Shown one piece after another: positions 55,876 through 64,000 of a stretch of DNA of 64,000 nucleotides (the first letter of the stretch is position 1; every line of letters starts with the position of its first letter). The notes under the pieces were generated by a model. The model did not search any database and was not told where the DNA came from. It worked only from the letters and a program-made list of their open reading frames with translations. Source of the stretch: Thiohalocapsa sp. PB-PSB1 (GTDB lineage: Bacteria > Pseudomonadota > Gammaproteobacteria > Chromatiales > Chromatiaceae); contig CP050890.1 in assembly GCA_016745215.1 (NCBI GenBank), positions 5,580,001 through 5,644,000 of the forward strand, read 5' to 3'. The position numbers were made by a program, and so were the translations under genes.

Positions 55876-57192
55876 ATGAGCGAAACCAACCAAGCGGTCT
55901 ATCTGAGCTCCGTTTCCGTGGCGAACCTCGCGTGCTTCGGTCCGCGGCAAACCTTGGACCTAACCGTTGCTGATGGACAACCGGCGCGCTGGACTCTGAT
56001 CCTCGGCGACAACGGTACCGGTAAGACGACATTGTTGCAGGCGATCGCGGGGTTGACGCCCGTGGCCAAGGGCAATCAGAGCTCGCCTTGGATCGTGAAT
56101 TGGCCCCCGGCCTTTTCACTAATGCGTGGACAGTCCAAGGACGCCTTGACGATTATGGCCACTTTCCTGATCGGACCCCGATTGCATGCCCAGTCAGTTG
56201 CTCGCAAGGGTTTTGCAGCCAGTATCGCAATCGATCCCCCAGGGAGCCCGAGCGACTTTATCGTCAGAAACGCTGGTCGCTACCAGCAAATAAACAACTT
56301 CCTTTGCTACGGCTATGGAGCGACACGCCGACCTGGTGCTGCCAGATTGGGCTGGCGCGAACTGCTGGAGTTCGAGTCCGCCACCCTATTCGACGACCAA
56401 GAGCAGCTGATCAGTCCGGGGGAGTGGTTGTTGCGGATGGACTATGCAGCCGCCAAACAGGCCGCTGGGGACGATTCCGAGTACGGCGCACGCAAGGAGC
56501 GAGTGAAAAAGCTGTTGATCCGCATTTTACCCGACGTCGAAGCGGTCGATATCCAAATCCACGACGGACCCGGTGCCGAGGTCTTTTTCAAGACCGCCTA
56601 CGGCAAAGTCCCATTCGAGCGCATGGGCCTTGGCTACCGCACCATGACAGCCTGGGTGATCGACTTGGCGGCACGCATGTTCCGGTGCTGGCCCGATGCC
56701 GAGGATCCTTTGTCGGAACCCGCCGTGGTGCTGGTGGATGAGATCGACCTGCATCTGCATCCATCCTGGCAGCGGCACCTCATGGGCTGGCTGTCCGAGC
56801 TGTTTCCAAACACCCAGTTCGTCGCCACGGCTCATAGCCCGCTGATGGTTCAGGCTGCGCAGGATGCCAGAATTGCGGTACTCAAGCGTGAGGGAGATCA
56901 TGCGGTGGTCGACCAGTCGTTCTCGTCGGTGACCGGTTGGCGGGTGGATCAACTCTTGACCAGCGACCTGTTCGGTCTGCCGACGGCACGTGCGGCACGT
57001 TATGACGAGATCATCGCCGAGCGCACCGCGCTGCTGTCCAAGTCGGCGCTGTCGGACGCGGATGAGCAACGCGTAATCGAGCTGGATGCCCACATGGCCG
57101 CTCTGCCGGCCGGCGAGAACGCGGTGGATATCGAAGCCATGGACATTATCCGGCGCGCTGCCGATGCGCTGAAACGGGGAGGTGATGGCTGA
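55876..57192 (+). CDS. AAA ATPase, Septu PtuA-like
   Basis: A 438-residue ABC/SMC-like ATPase of the AAA_21/OLD-related group. Walker A is ILGDNGTGKTTLLQAIAG (K50), the signature region is FERMGLGYRTM, Walker B is VVLVDEIDLHLHPSWQ, and the switch-type His lies in FVATAHSPLMVQ. Paired with a downstream HNH-nuclease gene, it matches the two-gene Septu anti-phage layout (PtuA ATPase, PtuB nuclease) and the PtuAB effectors of some retrons; no reverse transcriptase is present here. ATG 55876 begins MSETNQ; an upstream extension is possible but has no ribosome site. Its stop overlaps the HNH start region (GGAGGTGATGGCTGA), so the two are translationally coupled. Assignment to Septu is by architecture. 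Confidence 0.83.
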   Translation: MSETNQAVYLSSVSVANLACFGPRQTLDLTVADGQPARWTLILGDNGTGKTTLLQAIAGLTPVAKGNQSSPWIVNWPPAFSLMRGQSKDALTIMATFLIGPRLHAQSVARKGFAASIAIDPPGSPSDFIVRNAGRYQQINNFLCYGYGATRRPGAARLGWRELLEFESATLFDDQEQLISPGEWLLRMDYAAAKQAAGDDSEYGARKERVKKLLIRILPDVEAVDIQIHDGPGAEVFFKTAYGKVPFERMGLGYRTMTAWVIDLAARMFRCWPDAEDPLSEPAVVLVDEIDLHLHPSWQRHLMGWLSELFPNTQFVATAHSPLMVQAAQDARIAVLKREGDHAVVDQSFSSVTGWRVDQLLTSDLFGLPTARAARYDEIIAERTALLSKSALSDADEQRVIELDAHMAALPAGENAVDIEAMDIIRRAADALKRGGDG

Positions 57193-57973
57193 AATGATCC
57201 GGATTCGACGCCGGACATCGGCCCTGGACATTTTGCTGACCAAGGGCAAGAATAAACGATGCGCGCACTCGCGGAGCTACACGGCGAATCCCGATGACTA
57301 TGACAGCGGCGCGCGCAAGTTCAGTTTCGATCGCGATCTCTATGCGCACGACAGCGTCAAGGACAGCTTGCAGAGGATGCAACAGGACTAATGCGCATTT
57401 TGTGAGTCCAAGGTGTCGCACATTGCCTACGGGGATGTGGAGCATTTTCGACCAAAAGGCGGGTTTCGCCAGCACCAGGACGACGCGCTGGGCCGCCCCG
57501 GCTATTACTGGCTCGCCTACGAATGGGAGAACCTGCTGTTCTCCTGCCAACTCTGCAATCAGCGCTTCAAAAAGAACCTGTTTCCGCTTGCCGATCCGGC
57601 CCTGCGGGCGCGCAATCACAAAGATACCCTCGGGCGGGAGACACCCCTGCTGGTGGACCCGTCCAACGAGGATCCGTCGCAGAGCATCGGCTTTCGCGCC
57701 GAGGTCGCTTATGGACTGGATCGGGCAGGGCGCGGCGAACGGACGCTCAGGGCTTTGGGTTTGAACCGCATCGAACTGGTCGAGTCCCGGCGTGATTACC
57801 TAAAGGATCTGCAAGCTTTTCGTCAAATCGTCAGCCTCGCGGAGGCCAAGCCGGACAACGCACCACTTCAACAGGCAGCGCAAGCCGCAGAACAGCGATT
57901 GATGCGGGCAGTCCAGGACTCCGCCGCGTATGCGGGCATGGCGCGCTCCATGATGGCAGCCGATGGCAGCTGA
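57185..57973 (+). pseudogene. HNH endonuclease, Septu PtuB-like, with nonsense codon
   Basis: A 262-codon frame that would encode an HNH nuclease, interrupted by TAA at 57389-57391. The first 68 residues (IRIRRRTSALDILLTKGKNK to LQRMQQD) end at the stop. The same frame continues directly with CAFCESKVSHIAYGDVEHF and YYWLAYEWENLLFSCQLCNQ. The zinc cysteines CAFC and CQLC and the EH of the HNH motif lie after the stop. Re-initiation at GTG 57413 would lose the first CxxC. A Lys codon AAA changed to TAA explains the break. ATG 57185 follows GGAGG, inside the 3' end of the ATPase gene. Unless the stop is suppressed or a sequence error, the nuclease is inactive while the ATPase gene is intact. Confidence 0.85.
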
Positions 57974-58414
57974 GGTTTTTGACCGCCTGCATCGGACCCT
58001 GCAGCACCCTAATCGTCAACAGCCTCGGCTGGCAACGCAGAGCATTGGCGCGTGGGCATCGGTGAGAGCCGTCCAGCACGTCATCCGCGACCATGCGTAC
58101 CTGGCGGCTGTCCTGCGTTGCATCTTTGGCCTAGCCCGACTTCGACCGCCGGCTTTCCAGCCGGCCCGGCTTTGGCGCGGCTCAATGCCGTGCCAAAGAC
58201 CTGGGAAATCGCTAAAATCCTTTAAACCCGAGCCAAATCCATCCGAGCTGAACATGCGGAATGGGACGTGCCAAGTCGCTCTGGAAGATCGTCTGATATG
58301 GGCATCGAGCGCGCATCAGGCGAAGCCGGCTGAAAAGCCAGCACTCCCAGTAGGCCGGCGCGGTTGCTGGCTGCGTAAAATGTTCAGCTATTCAGCCAGA
58401 ATGAAGTTTGATTT

Positions 58415-58478
58415 ACCGCAGAGACGCAGAGAAGAGGGATGCATTGGCCTTAGCTTCTCTGCCACTCTGCGGAGAATC
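58415..58478 (+). repeat. Palindromic repeat, ACCGCAGAG family (diverged)
   Basis: ACCGCAGAGACGCAGAGAAG faces CTCTGCGGAGAATCC. The sequence from 57974 to here has no recognisable gene. Confidence 0.75.
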
Positions 58479-58506
58479 CTCATATGCTTCGAAGGCAGCG
58501 CCCAGT

Positions 58507-58678
58507 AAACATCAGGTTTCTCATGCCCTGATGTCATGTCTTTTCGATCCCGATCCCAAGCAAGTCGCGCTGGGCGGGTTGCACCCTGGGGTATCTTCAG
58601 TTCATTTGTCGAGAAGACAGTGGCCTACAGCCTTTCTCCCGGGAAAGGCGCGGCGCTCGCGTCCGCTCCGCTGGCATC
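58507..58678 (-). repeat. Dispersed repeat, inverted copy of 18312-18482
   Basis: Reverse complement of the segment beside the 15-bp tandem array at 18 kb. CATCAGGTTTCTCATGCCCT and AGCCTTTCTCCCGGGAAAGG are shared landmarks. Here it directly precedes element copy c. In the 18-kb copy the tandem array follows, and it is absent here. Confidence 0.85.
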
Positions 58679-58697
58679 ATCGGCCGGGTCGCCCTAA

Positions 58698-59321
58698 GTA
58701 GCGGTTCATGAATAACCTATACCACGCTATCCAGACATCGGCACAGTGCAATCGGGGTCGGGGTTGCTATCGGAATCGGAATCGGAATCGGAATCGAGAG
58801 AGAAAATGCCCTATGCCATTCGGTCATGAGAAGCTCGACGTCTAGCGTGCGGCCATCGAGTCTGTCGGCTGGGCCTAGCGCGACTGCAAGCATGTGAAAG
58901 GACAGCGTAACGCGAAGGATCAACGCCTGTGCGCATCTTAGGCGCGCATCGCAGGCCATCGCGCTGAACATTGCCGAGGGTAACGGCAAAGCGACGAGCG
59001 GGGATCGACGCCGGTCGTTTGAAAGCGCACGAGGCTCGGCGCTAGAGTGCGCTGCGATTCAGGACGTGCTTGCTGGTGTGCGGTGCGTTGTGCGCAGACG
59101 ACAACAGCAAGCAAAAGGCACTGCTCGATCGTCGTGTGGCCATGCTGACGAAGCACGGACAGCGTGGCTAGGGGGTCAGCGAGGAGCTTGGCGGATGGGT
59201 TGGTCGGTTCGATACCGACGCCGATACCGATACCGATACCGACGCCGATAGCGGTAGCGAATGAGTCGGCAGGCGACACCCAAGCCAAAAACCTGTTTAG
59301 CTTGTTTCTGCACCATCACTA
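58698..59321 (+). repeat. Four-helix-bundle-protein pseudogene element, copy c
   Basis: Rightward copy. NIAEGNGKATSGDRRRSFES and ARGSALECAAIQDVL are readable, with the same stop and frameshift as copies b and d. Hexamer runs (GGAATC at the left, GATACC at the right) flank the gene remnant. Termini are as in the other copies. Confidence 0.88.
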
Positions 59322-59631
59322 AGCGGGCTCCTACGCCGAGCGGCTCCCATGGCTGGTAAAGGTTCGCTTGCGGGTGAGGCGCCTTGGCCCCTCTGCGCAC
59401 TCTGCGTCTCTGCGGTGAATCCTCATATTCTTTGAAAGCAGCGCTAATTAAACATCAGATTGTCGTTGTCGCAATCGTAATCGCTCATCGTGGTTTATCG
59501 ATGGCGACCACGATTACGGCAACGACAGCAAACGGTCTCGCGACTTCCGCAGCAGAGCACGAGTGTAGCGCATTGCCGGCGTGCAGCAGCGGCATCTCGC
59601 CGAAACACGCCGGCAAATCGACAGCGGGCGC
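59322..59631 (+). repeat. Intergenic mosaic of repeat fragments
   Basis: About 310 bp without a gene. It holds a partial REP unit (GCGGGCTCCTACG), a half palindrome (TCTGCGTCTCTGCGGTGAAT at 59401), a segment like 20066-20118 (CTCGCGACTTCCGCAGCAGA), and the 51-bp exact repeat of 55573-55623 at 59562-59612. Confidence 0.75.
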
Positions 59632-61203
59632 TCACTCCTGCGCACCTTGGCCTGGAAACGGAATGCCTAGCTTTTTCATTTTGTAGCGCAGCGTATTTGG
59701 ATTCACGCCGAGCAACTGGCCTGCGCCGCCAGGTCCGTGGATCTTGCCGTTCGCAATGCGCAGCGCCTGGCGGATGTGCTGCCGCATGAAGCTGTCGAGA
59801 CGCAAATCCTCCGGGCTCGCTTGCGTCGATGTACCGGCATTGGTCGGTGACGGCAATCCAAGGTCATCGAACCGAAGGGGTTGGTCGCGATGCAGGATCA
59901 TGGAGCGTTCGATCAGGTTCTCCAGTTCGCGCACGTTGCCGGGCCAGTGATAGGTCATCAGGAATTCGATGGCTCCCTCGGCGAGCCGCGGCGAATCGCC
60001 GAGCTTCAGCTCGCGTGCCTTGGCATCCACGAAGTATTGCACCAGCGCCGGAATATCGCAGGATCGCTGGCGCAATGGCGGCACGGCGATCGGGAAGACG
60101 TTGAGACGGAAGAACAGATCCTGGCGGAACTGCCCTGCCCTGACCATGGCCGCAAGATCGCGGTTAGTTGCGGCAAGGATGCGGCTGTCGACGCGGATGC
60201 GATGGCTGCCTCCCAGGCGCTCGATTTCGCGATGCTGCAATACGCGCAGCAGTCGCACCTGCGCATCCAGCGGCATCTCGCCGATTTCGTCAAGCAGGAT
60301 GGTTCCCTTGTGGGCGCGCTCGAAACGCCCGAGCTTTTGCGACAGCGCGCCGGTGAAAGCGCCCTTTTCGTGCCCGAACAGCTCGCTGTCGAGCAGGGAT
60401 TTGGGAATGGCACCGCAGTTGACCGCGATGAATGGTCCAGCATGGCGCGGCGAGCCGAGATGGATGGCGTTTGCGATGATGTCTTTGCCGGCACCCGTCT
60501 CGCCCGTGATCAGGACCGGGCTCTCGGTCGGGGCCACATGGCGCACTCGATGCATGACTTCGCGCAAACCGTTATCGGCGCCGATGATGAGGTTCCCGGA
60601 TCGGCGCATCAGATCCCGCTGCAAGTGCAGATTGTCATACGCCAGGCGGTCGCGCAATTTCAGGGTCTCCCGATGCCGAAGCGCGTTCGACATCGCAATC
60701 GCGAAGGGCTCTTTCAGCATTGACAGCAGATCGGCATGCTCCTTGGTAAAGCGTTGGTCGCCTTCTGTGGTCAATACGATCGATCCGCGGCCCACCAGTT
60801 CGAACGGTGTGCTCAGGCCAAGCGGCATGACCATGATCGATGTCATCGGCAGGGCGTTGAACTCGGCAATCTCCCTGATCAAAGTCTGAGCGCAGGGGTT
60901 CTCGGCAAACAGCCAAACGTGACGGCCCTGGCGCTGGCGCAATTCCTCGGCAAATCCCCACATTTCCTCCCGCGCCGCAGCGGACAGCGGCGTCATGCGG
61001 TCCAGCATGACCCCCATTTCCGCGGATGCGATGGCAATGATGCGCATCGCGTTCAGATTCAAATCGAAAATCTGCAAGAACGCCTTATCGACCGGCATCA
61101 ATGTGCGCAGGAAGCCTACGCAGGACCACAGGGCGTCTTCCAGACGCAGGCTGCTGCAGAGCTTCAGGGTCGCCTCGCGAAAGAATGCGTCAGGATCCTG
61201 CAT
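59632..61203 (-). CDS. Sigma-54-dependent transcriptional activator with GAF domain (second of pair)
   Basis: A 523-residue bacterial enhancer-binding protein. A GAF sensor (about 1-180) precedes the AAA+ domain: Walker A GETGAGKD, the sigma-54 contact loop GAFTGA in EKGAFTGALS, Walker B GTILLDEIGEM, sensor FRLNVFPIAVPPLR. A Fis-type helix-turn-helix ends it (GGAGQLLGVNPNTLRYKMKK). ATG 61203 overlaps the end of the upstream paralogue by 14 bp, so the two are coupled. The GAF ligand is not readable; NorR/FhlA/VnfA-type proteins share the layout. No target operon lies adjacent: downstream is repeat DNA. Confidence 0.93.
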   Translation of the reverse strand: MQDPDAFFREATLKLCSSLRLEDALWSCVGFLRTLMPVDKAFLQIFDLNLNAMRIIAIASAEMGVMLDRMTPLSAAAREEMWGFAEELRQRQGRHVWLFAENPCAQTLIREIAEFNALPMTSIMVMPLGLSTPFELVGRGSIVLTTEGDQRFTKEHADLLSMLKEPFAIAMSNALRHRETLKLRDRLAYDNLHLQRDLMRRSGNLIIGADNGLREVMHRVRHVAPTESPVLITGETGAGKDIIANAIHLGSPRHAGPFIAVNCGAIPKSLLDSELFGHEKGAFTGALSQKLGRFERAHKGTILLDEIGEMPLDAQVRLLRVLQHREIERLGGSHRIRVDSRILAATNRDLAAMVRAGQFRQDLFFRLNVFPIAVPPLRQRSCDIPALVQYFVDAKARELKLGDSPRLAEGAIEFLMTYHWPGNVRELENLIERSMILHRDQPLRFDDLGLPSPTNAGTSTQASPEDLRLDSFMRQHIRQALRIANGKIHGPGGAGQLLGVNPNTLRYKMKKLGIPFPGQGAQE

Positions 61204-62761
61204 CGCGCCTCCGCCTTGCCCGTCCGAAGGGGATGCCGAGCTTGGACATGCGGTATCGCAAGGTATTAGCATTCATGCCCAGCACCTCGGCAGCCCCCCT
61301 GGGACCGTGGATTTTGCCATGGGTCAGCGCGAGAACGCGGCGGATGTGACCAGCGACGGCAAGCTCTAGGTCCATGGCGCAATGATTGGAATTCGGTCGC
61401 GCTAGTGGGGCCTCCTGGGGCGCTTCGATCGGCTGCAAGTCGTCGAAGCTGAGGGGGCCGGAGCCATTCAGGATCAACGCGCGTTCGACGAGATTCTCCA
61501 GCTCGCGGATATTGCCCGGCCAGTGGTAGGCCATGAGCGGTTCGATGGCCCCCGCAGCCAGCGTCGGTTTCTTGCCGAGCGCGAGCTCGCGGGTCTTGCG
61601 TTCGACAAAAAAATCCACCAGGGCCGGAAGGTCGCAGGTTCGCTCGCGCAGGGGCGGCACAGCGATCGGGAAGACGTTCAACCGGAACAGCAGATCCTTT
61701 CTGAAACCGCCGTCGGCCACCATCTGGGCAAGATCCCGATTCGTGGCGGCGATGATGCGTATATCCACTGGAATTCGCTCTGTTCCGCCAACCCGCTCGA
61801 TTTCTCGATATTGCAGCACGCGCAGCAGTCTGACCTGGGCATCCAGCGGCATCTCGCCGATCTCGTCAAGCAAGATGGTCCCTGTATTGGCCCGTTCGAA
61901 GCGCCCGAACTTGCGTGACAATGCGCCCGTGAAGGCACCCTTTTCGTGACCGAATAGCTCCGAATCCAGCAATGCGTCAGGAATGGCGCCGCAGTTGACA
62001 GGAATAAAAGGCCCATGCGCGCGCCGCGATGCCAGGTGGATGGCGTTTGCAATCACGTCCTTGCCGACCCCGGTCTCTCCGCTGATGAGCACTGGGCTTT
62101 CCGTCGGCGCGACCTGTCGAACTTTCTGGATCACGGCTTTCAGGCCAAGCCCCGCTCCGACGATCTGATCGCCGCTGGGATAGCGCAGATCCCGATGCAA
62201 TGCCTTGTTTTCCTGAGCAAGCCGGTTTTTCAGGGTCACCGCCTCTTCATGCTGTAGCATGTTAGACATGGCGATAAAGAAGGGCTCCTTGAGCAAGGCG
62301 AACAGTCGAGCATGGTCAGCGCTGTATCGGTCGTCGCCCTCGGCAATCGCGCCCAGGGCGCCCACCAGTTTGCCCCCGATCAGCAACGGCACGCCGATGT
62401 AGGAGGAAAAAGGCAGGTTGGTCGCCTCGAAGAATCGCGCATAAATCGGTTCTTGTCTGGGACGATTGATAAGGATCACCGGCGGCAGCCGGCCTGCTTG
62501 ACGCGCCTGTTCCTGCGCCTCCATGGACATCCTCGCCTCGCCCGTCAGTGGAATGCACAGATTACGCCTGCGTCCGCCCTGCGCATCGGCCTCGGCAAGG
62601 ATGCGCAGGCTGAGATCAGCCTCGTGCTTCTCCAAAAACAGCCGATCGACGGGTAGGTGTTGGGAAATGTACCGATAACAGGCGTGCATCGCGACTTCGA
62701 TGTCCAAACTGCCGCAGATCCGCAGCGTAGCCTCCCGGAAGAACAGATTTTCGTCGATCAA
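61190..62761 (-). CDS. Sigma-54-dependent transcriptional activator with GAF domain (first of pair)
   Basis: A 523-residue paralogue of the next gene, the same length and domain order: GAF (about 1-185), AAA+ with GETGVGKD, EKGAFTGALS and GTILLDEIGEM, and a Fis-type helix-turn-helix (RGAAEVLGMNANTLRYRMSK). It starts with TTG 62761, supported by GGAGG five bases upstream. The central domains of the two are closely similar while the GAF domains diverge strongly, which suggests tandem duplication followed by change of signal, or formation of hetero-oligomers. Its 3' end overlaps the second gene's start. Confidence 0.93.
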   Translation of the reverse strand: MIDENLFFREATLRICGSLDIEVAMHACYRYISQHLPVDRLFLEKHEADLSLRILAEADAQGGRRRNLCIPLTGEARMSMEAQEQARQAGRLPPVILINRPRQEPIYARFFEATNLPFSSYIGVPLLIGGKLVGALGAIAEGDDRYSADHARLFALLKEPFFIAMSNMLQHEEAVTLKNRLAQENKALHRDLRYPSGDQIVGAGLGLKAVIQKVRQVAPTESPVLISGETGVGKDVIANAIHLASRRAHGPFIPVNCGAIPDALLDSELFGHEKGAFTGALSRKFGRFERANTGTILLDEIGEMPLDAQVRLLRVLQYREIERVGGTERIPVDIRIIAATNRDLAQMVADGGFRKDLLFRLNVFPIAVPPLRERTCDLPALVDFFVERKTRELALGKKPTLAAGAIEPLMAYHWPGNIRELENLVERALILNGSGPLSFDDLQPIEAPQEAPLARPNSNHCAMDLELAVAGHIRRVLALTHGKIHGPRGAAEVLGMNANTLRYRMSKLGIPFGRARRRRDAGS

Positions 62762-62791
62762 GGGCGCCTCCGCGTACGGTATTCCGACACT

Positions 62792-63431
62792 AGGTGATGG
62801 TGCAGAAACAAGCTAAACAGGTTTTTGGCTTGGGTATCGCCTGCCGACTCATTCGGTACCGCTATCGGTATCGGTATCAACGTCGGTATCGGCATCGGCG
62901 TCGGCATCGAACTAACCAACCCGCTATCCGCCAAGCTCCTCGCTGACCGCCTAGCCACGCTGTCCGAGCGTCGTGAGCATGGCCACACGACGATCGAGCA
63001 GTGCCTTTTGCTTGCTGTTGTCGTCTGCGGACAACGCATCGCACACCAGCGAGCACGTTCTCAATCGCGGCGCACTCCAGCGCCGAGCCTCGTGCGCTTT
63101 CAAACGACCGGCGTCGATCCCCGCTCGTCGCTTTGCCGTTACCCTCGGCAATGTTCAGCGCGATGGCCTGCGATGCGCGCCTACCATGCGCGCCCAAGAT
63201 GCGCACAGGCGTTGATCCTTCGCGTTACGCTGTCCTTTCACATGCTCGCAGTCGCGCTAGGCCCAGCCGACAGACTCGATGGCCGCACGCTGTACGTCGA
63301 GCTTCTCATGACCGAATGGCATAGGGCGTTTTCTCTCTCGATTCCGATTCCGATTCCGATAGCGGCCCCGACCCCGATTGCACTCCGCCGATGTCTGGAT
63401 AGCGTGGTATAGGTTATTCATGAACCGCTAC
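62792..63431 (-). repeat. Four-helix-bundle-protein pseudogene element, copy d
   Basis: Leftward, longest copy (640 bp). Reading the minus strand: FGHEKLDV-like start, stop after the GWA codons, then ALNIAEGNGKATSGDRRRSF and ARGSALECAAIENVL, a frameshift, and CDALSADDNSKQKALLDRRV. Hexamer runs lie at both ends. It follows the start of the sigma-54 activator pair by about 30 bp. Confidence 0.88.
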
Positions 63432-63973
63432 TGGGCCAGGGAATTACGAATAGTTATAATTTTGTGCCTTTTTACGAAATACCACAAACCGGATTCTGAA
63501 CTGCCACAATCATGGATTGGGGTTGCTGGATAGCGTGCTGTTATTTCAGCTTTTTCCGATTTGGCGCGGAGCTTGCTTTATTAACTTATGGTGATCAGCA
63601 GTGATCGAGCGCATCGACCGGCTGTCGCAGTCAATCGCATCGATGCCATACTGATCGTTAGCAGCGCGGGTGCCGCACGCTCCAGGCTTTGGGAGCGGGG
63701 CACGAGAATCGTCGTTGATGGATGCAGACTGCCGGTGTACAACGCCTGACCCGTGTCGATTTTCGCTTGGCGTCGGATCATGCTGGGGCAGTTTGTCGAC
63801 GGATTTGTTTTCTGTGGGCACCTGAAGTTTCCTGTCAGAGGTTGCCTATTCGGGTTGCATATGAGGAGTTTGGTATTAGCGCTTTATTGTGGGGCTTCCT
63901 ATTAACAGTAAACGGAGATGGGCCGTGGCGATTCGTGAAAGTGCACGCTTTGGCCCAACATAGGATTCATCTA
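63432..63973 (+). other. Right-end stretch, no gene recognised
   Basis: About 540 bp, more A+T-rich than most of the window. Short open frames on both strands lack motifs and ribosome sites. No tRNA or RNA gene is apparent. Confidence 0.5.
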
Positions 63974-63987
63974 ATGATACGTATCAT
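63974..63987 (+). promoter_or_regulatory. 14-bp perfect palindrome near window end
   Basis: ATGATACGTATCAT is a perfect palindrome in A+T-rich DNA just before the window edge. It resembles operators of metal- or ligand-responsive repressors, but no gene is in view, so the role is unknown. Confidence 0.25.
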
Positions 63988-64000
63988 ATTAATTACGACG

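Noticed and set aside
57182..57973. Programmed read-through or alternative genetic code to explain the TAA in the HNH gene
   Set aside because: Other genes in the window end normally at TAA, TAG and TGA, and no recoding signal is visible; point mutation or error is simpler.

Overview
The window is GC-rich, IS-laden DNA from a Gram-negative bacterium. SrfABC homologues, outer-membrane and lipoprotein genes, a Fur-like operator and sigma-54 activators fit a gammaproteobacterium. A purple-sulfur or other sulfur-oxidising lineage would be plausible, but the genus cannot be fixed from the sequence. Long antisense reading frames are by-products of codon bias and are not annotated.

Region 1 (1-15 kb) looks like a small specialised-metabolism locus broken up by insertion sequences. 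A leftward set (P-type ATPase, PLP-dependent dehydratase, nitrilase-family hydrolase) faces a rightward pair. The first of the pair is an adenylation enzyme with a complete PLP decarboxylase, resembling aspartate 1-decarboxylase, inserted inside it. The second is an L-arginine amidinotransferase. The adenylation pocket reads almost as a beta-alanine code, so one polypeptide may make and activate beta-alanine. A truncated methyltransferase, an IS4-family element nested in an IS630 remnant, a second IS4-family element and an intact IS630-family element complete the region. The promoter region of the adenylation gene is present twice.

Region 2 (15-21.5 kb) holds a membrane diguanylate cyclase, a DUF308/HdeD-like protein, an OprB-like porin broken by two compensating frameshifts behind a Fur-like box, and a short CDF cation transporter. 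An A+T-rich segment at 21.2-21.4 kb carries a cluster of DnaA-box-like sites.

Region 3 (21.5-49 kb) is a large accessory system. It starts with a CHAT protease/STAND ATPase protein. A SrfABC-centred locus follows: a SrfA-like Cys-rich repeat protein on the minus strand; then on the plus strand a secreted vWA protein, ABC ATPase plus FtsX-type permease, formylglycine-generating-enzyme-like protein, two lipoproteins, an inserted Rpn/DUF4351 gene with a chimeric partial copy, a SrfA-like vWA protein, SrfA, SrfB (actin/Hsp70-like), SrfC (P-loop) and a Sel1/TPR membrane protein. Together these suggest an envelope-spanning, nucleotide-driven machine of unknown function.

Region 4 (49-64 kb) has hemW, a large zinc-ribbon STAND ATPase with near-identical TPR repeats, a Septu-like AAA ATPase/HNH pair whose HNH gene carries a nonsense codon, and two tandem sigma-54 activators. 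Repeats are abundant between genes: four copies of an already-dead four-helix-bundle-protein element, a family of palindromes, REP-like hairpins and other duplications.
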